15,890 nt of DNA from positions 1 through 15,890 of the forward strand of contig JAFGXK010000004.1 in assembly GCA_016936695.1 (NCBI GenBank). The letters are read 5' to 3'. The notes beneath the pieces are model-generated. The model searched no databases. It was not told the DNA's origin and was given only the letters and a program-made list of their open reading frames with translations. Of the stretch, positions 7,862-15,620 are shown one piece after another; position 1 is the first letter of the stretch, and each line of letters starts with the position of its first letter. Made by a program: the position numbers and the translations under genes. This DNA comes from Bacteroidales bacterium (GTDB lineage Bacteria > Bacteroidota > Bacteroidia > Bacteroidales > VadinHA17).

Positions 7862-8839
7862 TTAAGAGGTGTTATATTCTTTCAGAAGTTCCCTGACATT
7901 ATTGTCAACACTCCATTTCTCAACTATCGTTTTACGGATCTCTACCGGATCAGGTTTAGTTCTCCCGGAAATCACATCATCGAGAATATGTTTCAGAGCG
8001 TCGGCGTCGTTAACCGGAAATAGAAAGCCGTTTCTGCCATGCTCTATCACCGACTTATGAATTCCGACTGTTTCGGTGGCCACTGTTATAAGACCGCAGG
8101 CCATGGCTTCTAGACAAACCAGGGAAAAGCCTTCAGATACCGACGGGATGATCACGACTGAACTGGCTTTGTAGTATTCTACTATATTACTGGTCTCCGG
8201 AATGAAATGGACCTGGTCTTCAACCTTACTTTTTTTGGCTGCCTCGCGGATCTCAGCGGCATAACCATTGTCGTCGACCTTGCCGATAAGCATCAACCCC
8301 CAGTTGCGGTTCACTGACAACAGGGGGGCAATGGCTTTCACCGCAACAAGCTGTCCTTTAGATGGCCTGATCCGTCCGGCCACACTGACAAGCGACTTTT
8401 GGTTTATTCCCTGTACCCCGGTCTTTTCTCCGGTTGTGAAAATATCAGTGTCGACTCCATGGGGGATCATGATGTTGCTGACCGGAAGACTTTCTGCCAT
8501 TCCCGGATTAAGACTGATGACCTGATCGGCTTTTTTCATCAGCCAGATTGTAAAGCCGGAGGGCAAAGTGTCGGAATGCCTTGTGAAGAAGAGCCTGAAC
8601 CTGGCACCAAGGAGTCGGAGGAGCAGTGCAAACAGTATCTCATTGTTCCGGTGAGCATGAATTATGGTTTCCTTGCCAGAATAAACATTTATGAGAAGGC
8701 TGCCTAAACTTATTTTCGGACAATCGATTCCATATCCGAACACACGGGCTTCGGCATATCTGTTCATTACCGGAATGATTGTTTCCACGCTTCTCGTGAC
8801 TCCCGTCCTGTGTGAATGGAAATGGATATGGATGATCAT
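7862..8839 (-). CDS. GT4-like glycosyltransferase (GT-B fold)
   Basis: This 325-residue protein has the two-domain layout of retaining GT-B glycosyltransferases, which move a sugar from a nucleotide-sugar donor to a lipid, polysaccharide or core-oligosaccharide acceptor at the inner face of the membrane. The N-terminal acceptor domain includes a basic/His-rich start (HIHFHSHRTGVTRSVE) and HGVDTDIF (127-134) at the domain border. The C-terminal donor domain shows SVAGRIRPSKGQ (152-163), with the Arg and Lys that usually contact the phosphates. It also has the diagnostic E-x7-E motif in SEGFSLVCLEAMACG (Glu236 and Glu244). It is slightly shorter than many GT4 enzymes (about 350-400 residues), but both domains are present. 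No membrane span is visible. It is transcribed divergently from the FkbM methyltransferase and convergently with priA. Donor and acceptor sugars cannot be told from the sequence. Confidence 0.9.
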   Translation of the reverse strand: MIIHIHFHSHRTGVTRSVETIIPVMNRYAEARVFGYGIDCPKISLGSLLINVYSGKETIIHAHRNNEILFALLLRLLGARFRLFFTRHSDTLPSGFTIWLMKKADQVISLNPGMAESLPVSNIMIPHGVDTDIFTTGEKTGVQGINQKSLVSVAGRIRPSKGQLVAVKAIAPLLSVNRNWGLMLIGKVDDNGYAAEIREAAKKSKVEDQVHFIPETSNIVEYYKASSVVIIPSVSEGFSLVCLEAMACGLITVATETVGIHKSVIEHGRNGFLFPVNDADALKHILDDVISGRTKPDPVEIRKTIVEKWSVDNNVRELLKEYNTS

Positions 8840-8856
8840 TGCGCTTGTATCTGATA

Positions 8857-8864
8857 CAAATGTA
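8857..8864 (-). promoter_or_regulatory. Candidate -7 promoter element for the glycosyltransferase
   Basis: On the minus strand this reads TACATTTG, a perfect TAnnTTTG match, 17 bp before the glycosyltransferase ATG, which would give a very short leader. No good TTG is found at the -33 spacing. Confidence 0.4.
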
Positions 8865-8921
8865 TTTATTTATAGACAATGATGATAAGTTAAACAGGAT
8901 TCCGAATTCCCTTGTCCTGAA

Positions 8922-8952
8922 TTGCTATGTATCACTTCTTTTTATAATTTTA
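8922..8952 (+). promoter_or_regulatory. Candidate promoter of the FkbM-GH92 operon
   Basis: TTG at 8922-8924 is followed after exactly 20 bp by TAATTTTA at 8945-8952. This matches the Bacteroidota TTG-N19/20-TAnnTTTG layout with one mismatch at the last -7 base. The predicted transcript would start near 8958, about 50 bp before the FkbM start codon. Confidence 0.4.
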
Positions 8953-8980
8953 GCCCCTGCTGATTTAACAGATCAGTTCG

Positions 8981-9002
8981 ATGCAATTATTCATGCAATT
9001 AT
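8981..9002 (+). repeat. 12-bp-period direct repeat ATGCAATTAT just before the FkbM gene
   Basis: ATGCAATTAT occurs at 8981-8990 and again at 8993-9002, so the two copies repeat with a 12-bp period. The second ends 6 bp before the FkbM start codon. The first ATG opens a 12-codon reading frame ending at 9019, across the FkbM start. It could be a leader peptide, a duplicated operator or chance; nothing else supports one reading. Confidence 0.5.
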
Positions 9003-9008
9003 GGCCTT

Positions 9009-9740
9009 ATGACTCCTGATGAAAAAATCCTGACTGCCGATTACCTTGGGAAAACACTCAAAGTACCTTATTTTGCCGCTGCCACAACCGGCAGTTTCAG
9101 GGGTAATATCAAGAACGGGCAGGCAATAGTACGTGAAACAGAAAAGATCAGGGTCTTCCTGGAACTAAGTCGTCTGATAAAGGATCCCGTCCTTTTCGAC
9201 ATCGGGGCATGCTTCGGGACTTACAGCTATATCACCATGTTCAATCCTGAGCTTCGTGCGGAGGCTTTTGAGCCTTATCCTAAAATGATTGAATATATGA
9301 AGGATATTATCCGGCTCAACGACTTGCCAAATATCACAGTAAATGAATTTGGCCTGTCCGACAGGGACAGGAAATGCGATATGCAGTTCGGATCGGCCTT
9401 CCAGCGCTCGGAACTGAACCTGAATGTCGGCACCACCAATATACGCACCGATGCGGAAGGTGATTTTGTATTCAGGAGCCTCGATTCATTGAATATCCAA
9501 AAAATGGACCTGGTTAAAATGGATGTTGAAGGACACGAAATGGAGGTTCTCGAAGGCGCCTCCGAAACGCTCAGGAGATGCAGGCCGGCATTTATCCAGA
9601 TAGAGATTCACAACCGGAACAAGGACAGGAAGGAGAGGGTCCGGACCATTCTCACGAAGTATCTGAATAATGAGTACACAGTCTCCCATAACTTTTTAAA
9701 GTTCCATGGGGACTACTTTTTCAGACGGAAAGACTTTTGA
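9009..9740 (+). CDS. FkbM-family SAM-dependent methyltransferase
   Basis: This 243-residue protein has the class I methyltransferase fold of the FkbM family, which O-methylates hydroxyls of sugars or natural products. The SAM-binding motif I is LFDIGACFGTYS (62-73), an acidic motif II lies in AFEPYPKM (86-93), and the family signature is VKMDVEGHEMEVLEGA (169-184). No export signal is visible. The chosen ATG is the first in frame that leaves the fold intact; an overlapping micro-ORF ATGGCCTTATGA at 9001-9012 crosses it in another frame. The stop codon TGA at 9738-9740 lies 11 bp before the start of the GH92 gene, so the two are expected to be co-transcribed. Next to a divergent glycosyltransferase, methylation of a sugar on a surface polymer or glycolipid is a reasonable inference, but the acceptor is unknown. 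Confidence 0.88.
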   Translation: MTPDEKILTADYLGKTLKVPYFAAATTGSFRGNIKNGQAIVRETEKIRVFLELSRLIKDPVLFDIGACFGTYSYITMFNPELRAEAFEPYPKMIEYMKDIIRLNDLPNITVNEFGLSDRDRKCDMQFGSAFQRSELNLNVGTTNIRTDAEGDFVFRSLDSLNIQKMDLVKMDVEGHEMEVLEGASETLRRCRPAFIQIEIHNRNKDRKERVRTILTKYLNNEYTVSHNFLKFHGDYFFRRKDF

Positions 9741-9751
9741 TAACCGATAAT

Positions 9752-12079
9752 ATGGAAAGAAATTTTATCTCCCGGAATCCGCTGAGGAGTGCAGTTTTAT
9801 TGATTGCCGTCCTGCTTATGTTCACTGTTGGTTCATGTTCCGTTAAGGATGCTGAAGAAAACTTTGACCCTGTCGAACTCGTCAATCCCCTTATGGGAAC
9901 CGATTCGGAATACAGGCTTTCAACGGGCAATACTTACCCTGCCATTGCGCTGCCGTGGGGAATGAATTTCTGGACTCCCCATACACGGGAAATGAACAAC
10001 GGCTGGGCATACACCTACGATGACTTCAAAATAATGGGTATCAAGCAGACTCACCAGCCCAGCCCGTGGATAAATGATTATGCCGCCTTTTCAATAATGG
10101 CCGTGACCGGGAAAATGAAATACACCCAGCAGGAGCGGGCTTCGTGGTTCTCACATAAAGCTGAGGTAGCCAAACCCTATTATTACAGTGTTTACCTGGC
10201 CGATTACGACGTCACTGCGGAAGTTACACCAACTGAAAGGGCCGCTATGTTCAGGTTCACCTACCCCCGGAGTGATTCTTCCTGGATCATAATAGATGCT
10301 TTTAACAAAGGATCGAATGTTAGAATAATTCCTTCAGAACGAAAAGTCGTGGGCTGGTGCAAGAACAACCATGGCGGAGTGCCGGCAAATTTCTGTAATT
10401 ACTTTGTTATAACATTCGACAGGGACTTCCGAGAGACTCACACATGGAACGGATACACCCTGAATGCCAACGATCTGGCTGAAGAGGGGAATCATGTAGG
10501 GGCAATCCTTGGATTCAGCACTTCGGAAGGTGATCAGGTTAATATGAGGGTGGCTTCATCGTTCATCAGCGAGGAACAGGCTCTTCTCAATCTTGAAAGC
10601 GAGACGGGCCGACTGACTTTTGAAGATGTAAAGGAAAAGGCAAAAAATATCTGGAACGCAGAGCTTTCAAGAATAAGTGTAGAAGGCGGAACAGACGATC
10701 AGATGAGGACATTCTATTCGTGCCTCTACCGTTCGCTTCTTTTTCCTAGGAAGTTTTTTGAAATAAATTCAAAGGGAGAGTTAGTGCATTACAGCCCATA
10801 CAATGGCGAGATACTCCCGGGTTATATGTTCACCGACAACGGATTCTGGGATACGTTCAGGTCGCAGTTCCCTTTCCTTACCCTGATGTATCCGGAGCTG
10901 AACAGCCAGATAATGCAGGGTCTTACAAACACCTACCTCGAAAGCGGCTGGCTGCCTGAATGGGCAAGTCCGGGCCATCGCGACTGCATGATCGGGTCCA
11001 ATTCGGCATCCCTGATAGCTGATTCCTGGCTCAAGGGCATCAGGGGCTATGATATCGAAACGCTGTATGAGGCAATATTGAAGAATACCGACAGCGTTGG
11101 ACCAGTTTCATCGGTCGGAAGGCTTGGCGCTGAATATTATAACAAACTCGGATATGTTCCTTACGACGCAGGCATAAATGAAAATGTCGCAAGAACACTT
11201 GAATATGCTTATGCCGATTTTTGTATTGCAAGTCTGGGAGAAGCCCTAGGGAAGCCGGTAGAGGAAGTTTCTAAATTCCGCAACAGGGCCATGAACTATA
11301 AGAATGTGTTTGATAAGGGAAGCATGCTGATGAGGGGTCGCAACCTCGACGGAACCTTCCAATCGCCCTTCAGTCCATACAAATGGGGCGATGCCTTTAC
11401 TGAAGGAAACAGCTGGCACTATACCTGGAGCGTATTTCAGGATGTTGAAGGCCTGGTGTCGCTGATGGGAGGGAAGAAGGGTTTCACCGCCATGCTCGAT
11501 TCAGTCTTCGCTGTCCCTCCGGTATTCGATTATTCGTATTACGGCCTGGTGATACATGAGATACGCGAGATGCAGGTAATGAACATGGGAAATTACGCTC
11601 ATGGAAACCAGCCCGTTCAGCACATGATATATCTTTATAGTTATGCCGGTGAACCCTGGAAAACACAATACCACATCAGAGAGGTGCTCGACAAGCTCTA
11701 CAACTGGCTTCCCGATGGTTACTGCGGCGATGAGGATAACGGCCAGACTTCAGCATGGTATGTCTTCTCTTCACTGGGTTTCTATCCGGTGACACCCGGA
11801 ACGGATGAATATGTATTCGGATCACCTTTGTTCAAAAAGGCTACGCTGAGATTTGAAGACGGGAAAAGTCTGGTTATTGAGGCACCTGACAATTCCAGGG
11901 AAAATGTATATGTCGGCGGTATATCACATAACGGACGAGAGCTTAGCAGGAACTTCATCAGGCACTCGGAGCTTCAGTCGGGTGGAAAACTGCAGTTCAC
12001 CATGCAAAATACTCCTGACTTAAAACGGGGAACGACAGAAGAATCCTATCCCTTCTCCATGAGCAGGGAAGATCGCTGA
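9752..12079 (+). CDS. GH92-family alpha-mannosidase, secreted lipoprotein
   Basis: GH92 enzymes are calcium-dependent exo-alpha-mannosidases that trim mannose from N-glycans and yeast-type mannans. I start at the ATG at 9752 (775 residues), because it gives a standard lipoprotein signal: basic N-terminus, hydrophobic core, lipobox VGSC with acylated Cys29. The TTG at 9737 overlapping the FkbM stop is an in-frame alternative. After the Cys come SVKDAEE, acidic and lysine-containing like Bacteroidota surface-export signals, so the enzyme is probably on the outer membrane, possibly facing outward. The N-terminal beta-sandwich carries YPAIALPWGMNFW and KQTHQPSPWINDYAAFSIM. The helical catalytic domain has TDNGFWDTFRSQFP, WLPEWASPGHRDCMIG, EGNSWHY (Glu551, candidate general acid) and CGDEDNGQTSAWY (Asp660 and Asp662, base/calcium region). 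The +1-subsite loop reads HGNQPVQH (617-624), where alpha-1,2-specific enzymes have Glu, so the linkage preference may differ. No SusC/SusD genes are nearby. Confidence 0.94.
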   Translation: MERNFISRNPLRSAVLLIAVLLMFTVGSCSVKDAEENFDPVELVNPLMGTDSEYRLSTGNTYPAIALPWGMNFWTPHTREMNNGWAYTYDDFKIMGIKQTHQPSPWINDYAAFSIMAVTGKMKYTQQERASWFSHKAEVAKPYYYSVYLADYDVTAEVTPTERAAMFRFTYPRSDSSWIIIDAFNKGSNVRIIPSERKVVGWCKNNHGGVPANFCNYFVITFDRDFRETHTWNGYTLNANDLAEEGNHVGAILGFSTSEGDQVNMRVASSFISEEQALLNLESETGRLTFEDVKEKAKNIWNAELSRISVEGGTDDQMRTFYSCLYRSLLFPRKFFEINSKGELVHYSPYNGEILPGYMFTDNGFWDTFRSQFPFLTLMYPELNSQIMQGLTNTYLESGWLPEWASPGHRDCMIGSNSASLIADSWLKGIRGYDIETLYEAILKNTDSVGPVSSVGRLGAEYYNKLGYVPYDAGINENVARTLEYAYADFCIASLGEALGKPVEEVSKFRNRAMNYKNVFDKGSMLMRGRNLDGTFQSPFSPYKWGDAFTEGNSWHYTWSVFQDVEGLVSLMGGKKGFTAMLDSVFAVPPVFDYSYYGLVIHEIREMQVMNMGNYAHGNQPVQHMIYLYSYAGEPWKTQYHIREVLDKLYNWLPDGYCGDEDNGQTSAWYVFSSLGFYPVTPGTDEYVFGSPLFKKATLRFEDGKSLVIEAPDNSRENVYVGGISHNGRELSRNFIRHSELQSGGKLQFTMQNTPDLKRGTTEESYPFSMSREDR

Positions 12080-12080
12080 T

Positions 12081-13268
12081 TTAAAGTTTCAGGCTAACTC
12101 CAAGACGTTTAAGAAAAGCAGTAAGCCAAACCATCAGTACTGCCCAGATGATCGAACCTCCGATTAATACCGGAAGGTTTGTCGATTGCTTGTAAAAAAA
12201 CACCGGTAATCCGCCCATCCATATCAGGTGATAAAGGATGTCAGGCGCCAGATATGTGGTGAGTGAGTTCTCTCCTGCAGGCCGGAAAAAGTCAGCCCAT
12301 CGGGTCTTTTTGAATACATCAGCGGTAACATAAATGATGGTGAACACCAGAAAGCTTATCCCCGTGCATACCAGCCCCCAGCTCGGAGTGGCCTGGATCT
12401 TCGAAAGGATAAACCATTTGCGCAGAAATAATCCTGCAGCCAGTATTAAAACTCCCGAAATGGCCAGGTCCCTGATCAGAGGCTTTTGGCCTGTATCGGC
12501 TGACCTCTTTACCAACAATCCTGCAACCGTGCCTGAAATGACGATGAACGGCACATTTCCGTCGACGATCACGCCCAAAAAGGGTCTGGCCGGATCAAGG
12601 AAACCAGTTAGTCCCAGCGACGACAAAACATTGAGACCCAGGAACAGGGCTGCAACTAAGGCTGTAAGGGCGATGGAGTTCCTGCAGAGGATAAAAGTCA
12701 GTCCGGCTGCAAGATAACCCCAGCCTATAAGCCCCAGGATTCCCCACCATCCGGTAATCAGAGAGCCGTCGTTTTCGGGTTGTCCCGATCTGAACTTGAA
12801 TATCAGGACTATCAGCAGTCCTATGCCAACAAGACGGAAGCCGGTTACAGTAAAAGGTTTTTCGTCCTTGCTGCGGTAATTGTTCCATACAAGGAAAACT
12901 GCAAGGTACATCAGAAGCGCCCACAGGTTCTTCCCGATGCCGGTGAGTTCAGGATCGACCCTTGAGGTGTTGAGCATCAGAACTCCAATAACGAGGAGGC
13001 TGACCGTTCTGTAGATAATGTGTTTTATGTTGTCCGACTGAGTAAGCCCTTTCGATATCCTGTTTGTTATGGCAAATGGCACAGACATTCCGGCAATGAA
13101 AAGAAAACCCGGGAACACCCAGTCGGCCAGTCCCATACCATCGAAGTCAGCCGCCATGTGCCCGAGCCAGGCAGGGGCAACGTCCATGTTGAGGTCGTTT
13201 ACAAAAAGCATCAAAAAGAGGGTAAGTCCCCTCATGATATCTATCGATGCAATACGTCCGGATGACAT
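12081..13268 (-). CDS. DUF5009/HGSNAT-like multi-pass membrane acyltransferase
   Basis: This very hydrophobic protein has about ten predicted membrane helices and belongs to the DUF5009 / heparan-alpha-glucosaminide N-acetyltransferase-like (NagX-like) group. In the better-known relatives these enzymes carry acetyl groups across the membrane onto amino sugars. Hallmarks are SIDIMRGLTLFLMLFVND (8-25), HM-x4-DGMGLADWVFPGFLFIAG (37-60) and, near the C-terminus, PAGENSLTTYL followed by a last membrane helix. I choose ATG 13268 (395 residues) because the family conservation begins right after it. The frame stays open upstream to an ATG at 13355, but those 29 extra residues (MGIPPYRHIFPHSREEI...) look like translated intergenic DNA. 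The gene is convergent with GH92, with a single base between stop codons and no hairpin terminator. Proximity to the mannosidase suggests a role in sugar salvage or glycan modification, but the substrate is not shown by the sequence. Confidence 0.88.
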   Translation of the reverse strand: MSSGRIASIDIMRGLTLFLMLFVNDLNMDVAPAWLGHMAADFDGMGLADWVFPGFLFIAGMSVPFAITNRISKGLTQSDNIKHIIYRTVSLLVIGVLMLNTSRVDPELTGIGKNLWALLMYLAVFLVWNNYRSKDEKPFTVTGFRLVGIGLLIVLIFKFRSGQPENDGSLITGWWGILGLIGWGYLAAGLTFILCRNSIALTALVAALFLGLNVLSSLGLTGFLDPARPFLGVIVDGNVPFIVISGTVAGLLVKRSADTGQKPLIRDLAISGVLILAAGLFLRKWFILSKIQATPSWGLVCTGISFLVFTIIYVTADVFKKTRWADFFRPAGENSLTTYLAPDILYHLIWMGGLPVFFYKQSTNLPVLIGGSIIWAVLMVWLTAFLKRLGVSLKL

Positions 13269-13583
13269 GGCTGTTCTACTTTTAACCCCGGAAAGATATA
13301 AAATTATCTCTTCCCTGCTATGAGGAAAAATGTGCCGGTACGGCGGAATCCCCAATCAATATGAATTGTCTATATTTAAGTTCTTAACAAGAGTTGCTGG
13401 TTGCTGGTTGCTGGTTGCTTGTTGCTTTGAATTGGACATTGCAGTTTTTAAAGTATTATTAGCATTATTATTGAAAGCATTATTTATTTCCTTATTAATC
13501 ATAATTTTAACCAGCAACCAGCATCTAGTAACCAGCAACTTGAGTTTTTAAATGAATTACAAGGATGTTAGAACCAGTTGACT
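13269..13583. other. 315-bp AT-rich non-coding region
   Basis: This gap between two divergent genes contains the promoter region of the acyltransferase on the left (minus-strand TAATTTTA near 13303 is a weak -7 candidate). The GTTGCTG inverted-repeat element at 13392-13540 is in the middle, and about 40 bp of leader for the Abhydrolase_10 gene is on the right. Two short overlapping frames (13330-13551 plus, 13356-13538 minus) consist largely of translated repeat sequence and are not credible genes. Confidence 0.7.
13392..13540. repeat. Inverted-repeat element built from GTTGCTG heptamers (MITE-like)
   Basis: The left arm (13393-13427) is five tandem 7-bp units: GTTGCTG three times, then GTTGCTT twice. 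The right arm (13511-13540), read on the opposite strand, is GTTGCTG, GTTACTA, GATGCTG, GTTGCTG. Over 30 bp (13392-13421 against the complement of 13511-13540) 26 positions agree, so the arms can pair into a long stem. Between them is an 89-bp very AT-rich stretch containing AGCATTATT twice (13461, 13477). No transposase and no obvious target-site duplication is visible. It may be a non-autonomous element or an intergenic palindromic repeat. Confidence 0.75.
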
Positions 13584-15617
13584 ATGATTAAAAGTCCATT
13601 CAAAAAGGGCCTCCGGTTTGTTATGCTGCTGATCCTTCTGATCATTATGTCGGTTACGTTGAATGCAGAGATCACCAGGGTCATTGTGACGAAAACGGAA
13701 CCCTATCTCGAAGGGAGAGTGTTTGGAGATGCCGGGTCCTATCTCAGGCTTTCCGGACAGCTATATGGCGAGGTTGACCCCCGGAATCCTCTCAACAGCC
13801 TGATTCAGGATATAAGCCTGGCTCCAGTCAATTCAAGGGGGATGGTCGAATACGTTTCGGATTTTGTAATCCTGAAGCCGGCCGATATGACCCGGAGTAA
13901 CGGCCTTCTTTTCATGAGTCTTCCAAACCGGGGCAATATCCTCCCCGCAGATACTGCCCTGCTTCGGCGCGGGTATATTTATGTGTGGTGCGCCTGGCAG
14001 GCCGATGTCCTGAGGGGAAATAACAGGCTTCTGATGAGGGTTCCATATGCGGGAATCGGAGGAGGTTCGATTGCCGGCATTCACCGCGCTGAGTTTGAGG
14101 TCACCACACCGACTGTCACCCTGAACCTGAGCAGCGGATTCTTTACGGGGCTTACTCATCACAGTTACGAGACTATTACCGTTGACAACACCGGACTTGC
14201 ACTTACCAGAAGAGTCCTAGAATCGGATAGGCGCGACACGATACCAAATGCCGAATGGGCTTTCTCAGATTGCAATAAAGGCCGTTTTCCGGGCTATCCC
14301 AGCCCTTCGAAGATATCACTCAGGGACGGTTTCCAGCCCGGGTACATCTATGAGCTGATATATACTGCAAAGGATCCGCTGGTGCTGGGGCTTGGATTCG
14401 CGGCAATCCGCGATTTTGCATCATTTCTGAGATATGAAACAGCTGACAGTTATGATTTTTCCGGTCCTTTGATCAGTCAGGGCTCAGTGGAAAATCCAAT
14501 CAGCTCAGCCATATTGCAGGGAGTGTCGCAGTGCAGCAATTTCACCAGGACTTTCCTGCATCTCGGGTTTAATCAGGATGAAAGAAACAGGCAGGTCTTC
14601 GACGGTGTGAATGCTCATCTTGGTCCGCGAAGGATCGCACTGAACATCAGGTTCGGACGTCCGGGAGGAGGGGGAATGCAGCGCGAGGATCACCTTTACC
14701 CGGCAAATGACCCGCCATTCTCATGGGGAGTAACGACCGATCCCATATCGGGTGTCACCGGAGGAATACTGGAGAGATGTCTGGAAACAGGAACCTGCCC
14801 GAAGATTATGCAGACACTCAGTTCCTCGGAATACTGGCAGTCGAGGGCTTCGCTTACGACTACCGATTCGAATGGTACCCGCGACCTTGAAATTCCAGGT
14901 AACGTGAGGATCTACCTGTTTTCAGGGACCCAGCATACCCCGTCAGTGGCTGCCGATCAGATGAGCGGATTCCCCCAGAATCCGAATTCCTATGCCCCTT
15001 ACCTTCGTGCGCTGATTGTTGCACTCGAGCAATGGATTATGGACGAAAAGGAACCACCAGCCAGTTCATATTCCACAATTGCGTCAGGCACGCTTGTATC
15101 ACCTGCCAGGGAAGCAGCCGGCTGGCCTGAGATTCCCGGAATCCCCTATTCCGGGAAAGTGAATGAACTCCCTCTTCTGGATTACGGTCCGGAGTACGAT
15201 TTCAAAAATGTGACAGGAATAATTTCACGGGAACCGCCTCTGATCAAATCGGAACAAACCTTTAAGACACTTGTTCCGAAAGTCGATCGCGACGGCAACG
15301 AACTTGCAGGCATCAGGGGCATGGAGATCAGGGTTCCTCTGGGCACGCATACAGGATGGGCACTCAGGAGGGAAGGATATGGAAAGGGAGACCTGTCATC
15401 TCTGAACGGCATGTTCATTCCGTTCCTGAAGGCAAGAAAGGAAAGGAAGGAATCGGATGATCCCAGGCTGTCTCTCGAGGAGCGTTACAAGACCCATGAA
15501 AGGTATGTGGAGGAGATCAGGAAAGCAGTGCAGGAGTTGGTAAGTCAGGGATTTCTTCTTCCAGAAGATGCCCTTTTAATGGTTGAAAAGGCTGAAAAGA
15601 GTAATATGCTGAGATAG
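13584..15617 (+). CDS. Secreted alpha/beta-hydrolase domain protein (Abhydrolase_10 type)
   Basis: This 677-residue protein (from ATG 13584; a TTG two codons earlier is less likely) starts with a basic N-terminus and a strongly hydrophobic stretch ending near LNA-E (cleavage about residue 28), so it should be exported to the periplasm. The mature N-terminus has the pattern of the large Abhydrolase_10 family: YLEGRVFGDAGSYLRLSGQL, YGEVDPRNPLN, LAPVNSRGMVEYVSDFVIL and LPNRGN. These proteins are mostly uncharacterised putative esterases. The region AILQGVSQCSNFTRTFLHLG corresponds to the nucleophile elbow, which in relatives as I recall reads GVSQSGR. The candidate nucleophile Ser315 is kept, but the following Ser-Gly-Arg is Cys-Ser-Asn here. 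No lipobox is seen. The gene stands alone, upstream of tRNA-Pro, and is bracketed by GTTGCTG repeat copies in opposite orientation. The family call is fairly firm; activity and substrate are unknown. Confidence 0.82.
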   Translation: MIKSPFKKGLRFVMLLILLIIMSVTLNAEITRVIVTKTEPYLEGRVFGDAGSYLRLSGQLYGEVDPRNPLNSLIQDISLAPVNSRGMVEYVSDFVILKPADMTRSNGLLFMSLPNRGNILPADTALLRRGYIYVWCAWQADVLRGNNRLLMRVPYAGIGGGSIAGIHRAEFEVTTPTVTLNLSSGFFTGLTHHSYETITVDNTGLALTRRVLESDRRDTIPNAEWAFSDCNKGRFPGYPSPSKISLRDGFQPGYIYELIYTAKDPLVLGLGFAAIRDFASFLRYETADSYDFSGPLISQGSVENPISSAILQGVSQCSNFTRTFLHLGFNQDERNRQVFDGVNAHLGPRRIALNIRFGRPGGGGMQREDHLYPANDPPFSWGVTTDPISGVTGGILERCLETGTCPKIMQTLSSSEYWQSRASLTTTDSNGTRDLEIPGNVRIYLFSGTQHTPSVAADQMSGFPQNPNSYAPYLRALIVALEQWIMDEKEPPASSYSTIASGTLVSPAREAAGWPEIPGIPYSGKVNELPLLDYGPEYDFKNVTGIISREPPLIKSEQTFKTLVPKVDRDGNELAGIRGMEIRVPLGTHTGWALRREGYGKGDLSSLNGMFIPFLKARKERKESDDPRLSLEERYKTHERYVEEIRKAVQELVSQGFLLPEDALLMVEKAEKSNMLR

Positions 15618-15620
15618 GAG

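Noticed and set aside
9737..9751. TTG start for GH92 overlapping the FkbM stop codon
   Set aside because: It would add five residues before an ideal lipoprotein signal peptide starting at ATG 9752. Translational coupling is still possible, but the ATG is the simpler start.
13269..13355. N-terminal extension of the DUF5009-like protein from ATG 13355
   Set aside because: Family conservation starts right after Met at 13268, and the extra residues are low-similarity, promoter-region sequence.
13392..13427. GTTGCTG tandem units as a CRISPR array
   Set aside because: The units are 7 bp and directly adjacent, with no unique spacers and no cas genes nearby.
13330..13551. Short reading frames on both strands (73 and 60 codons) across the inverted-repeat element
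   Set aside because: Their translations are largely read-through of the GTTGCTG repeats and AT-rich filler, with no start signal and no recognisable domain.
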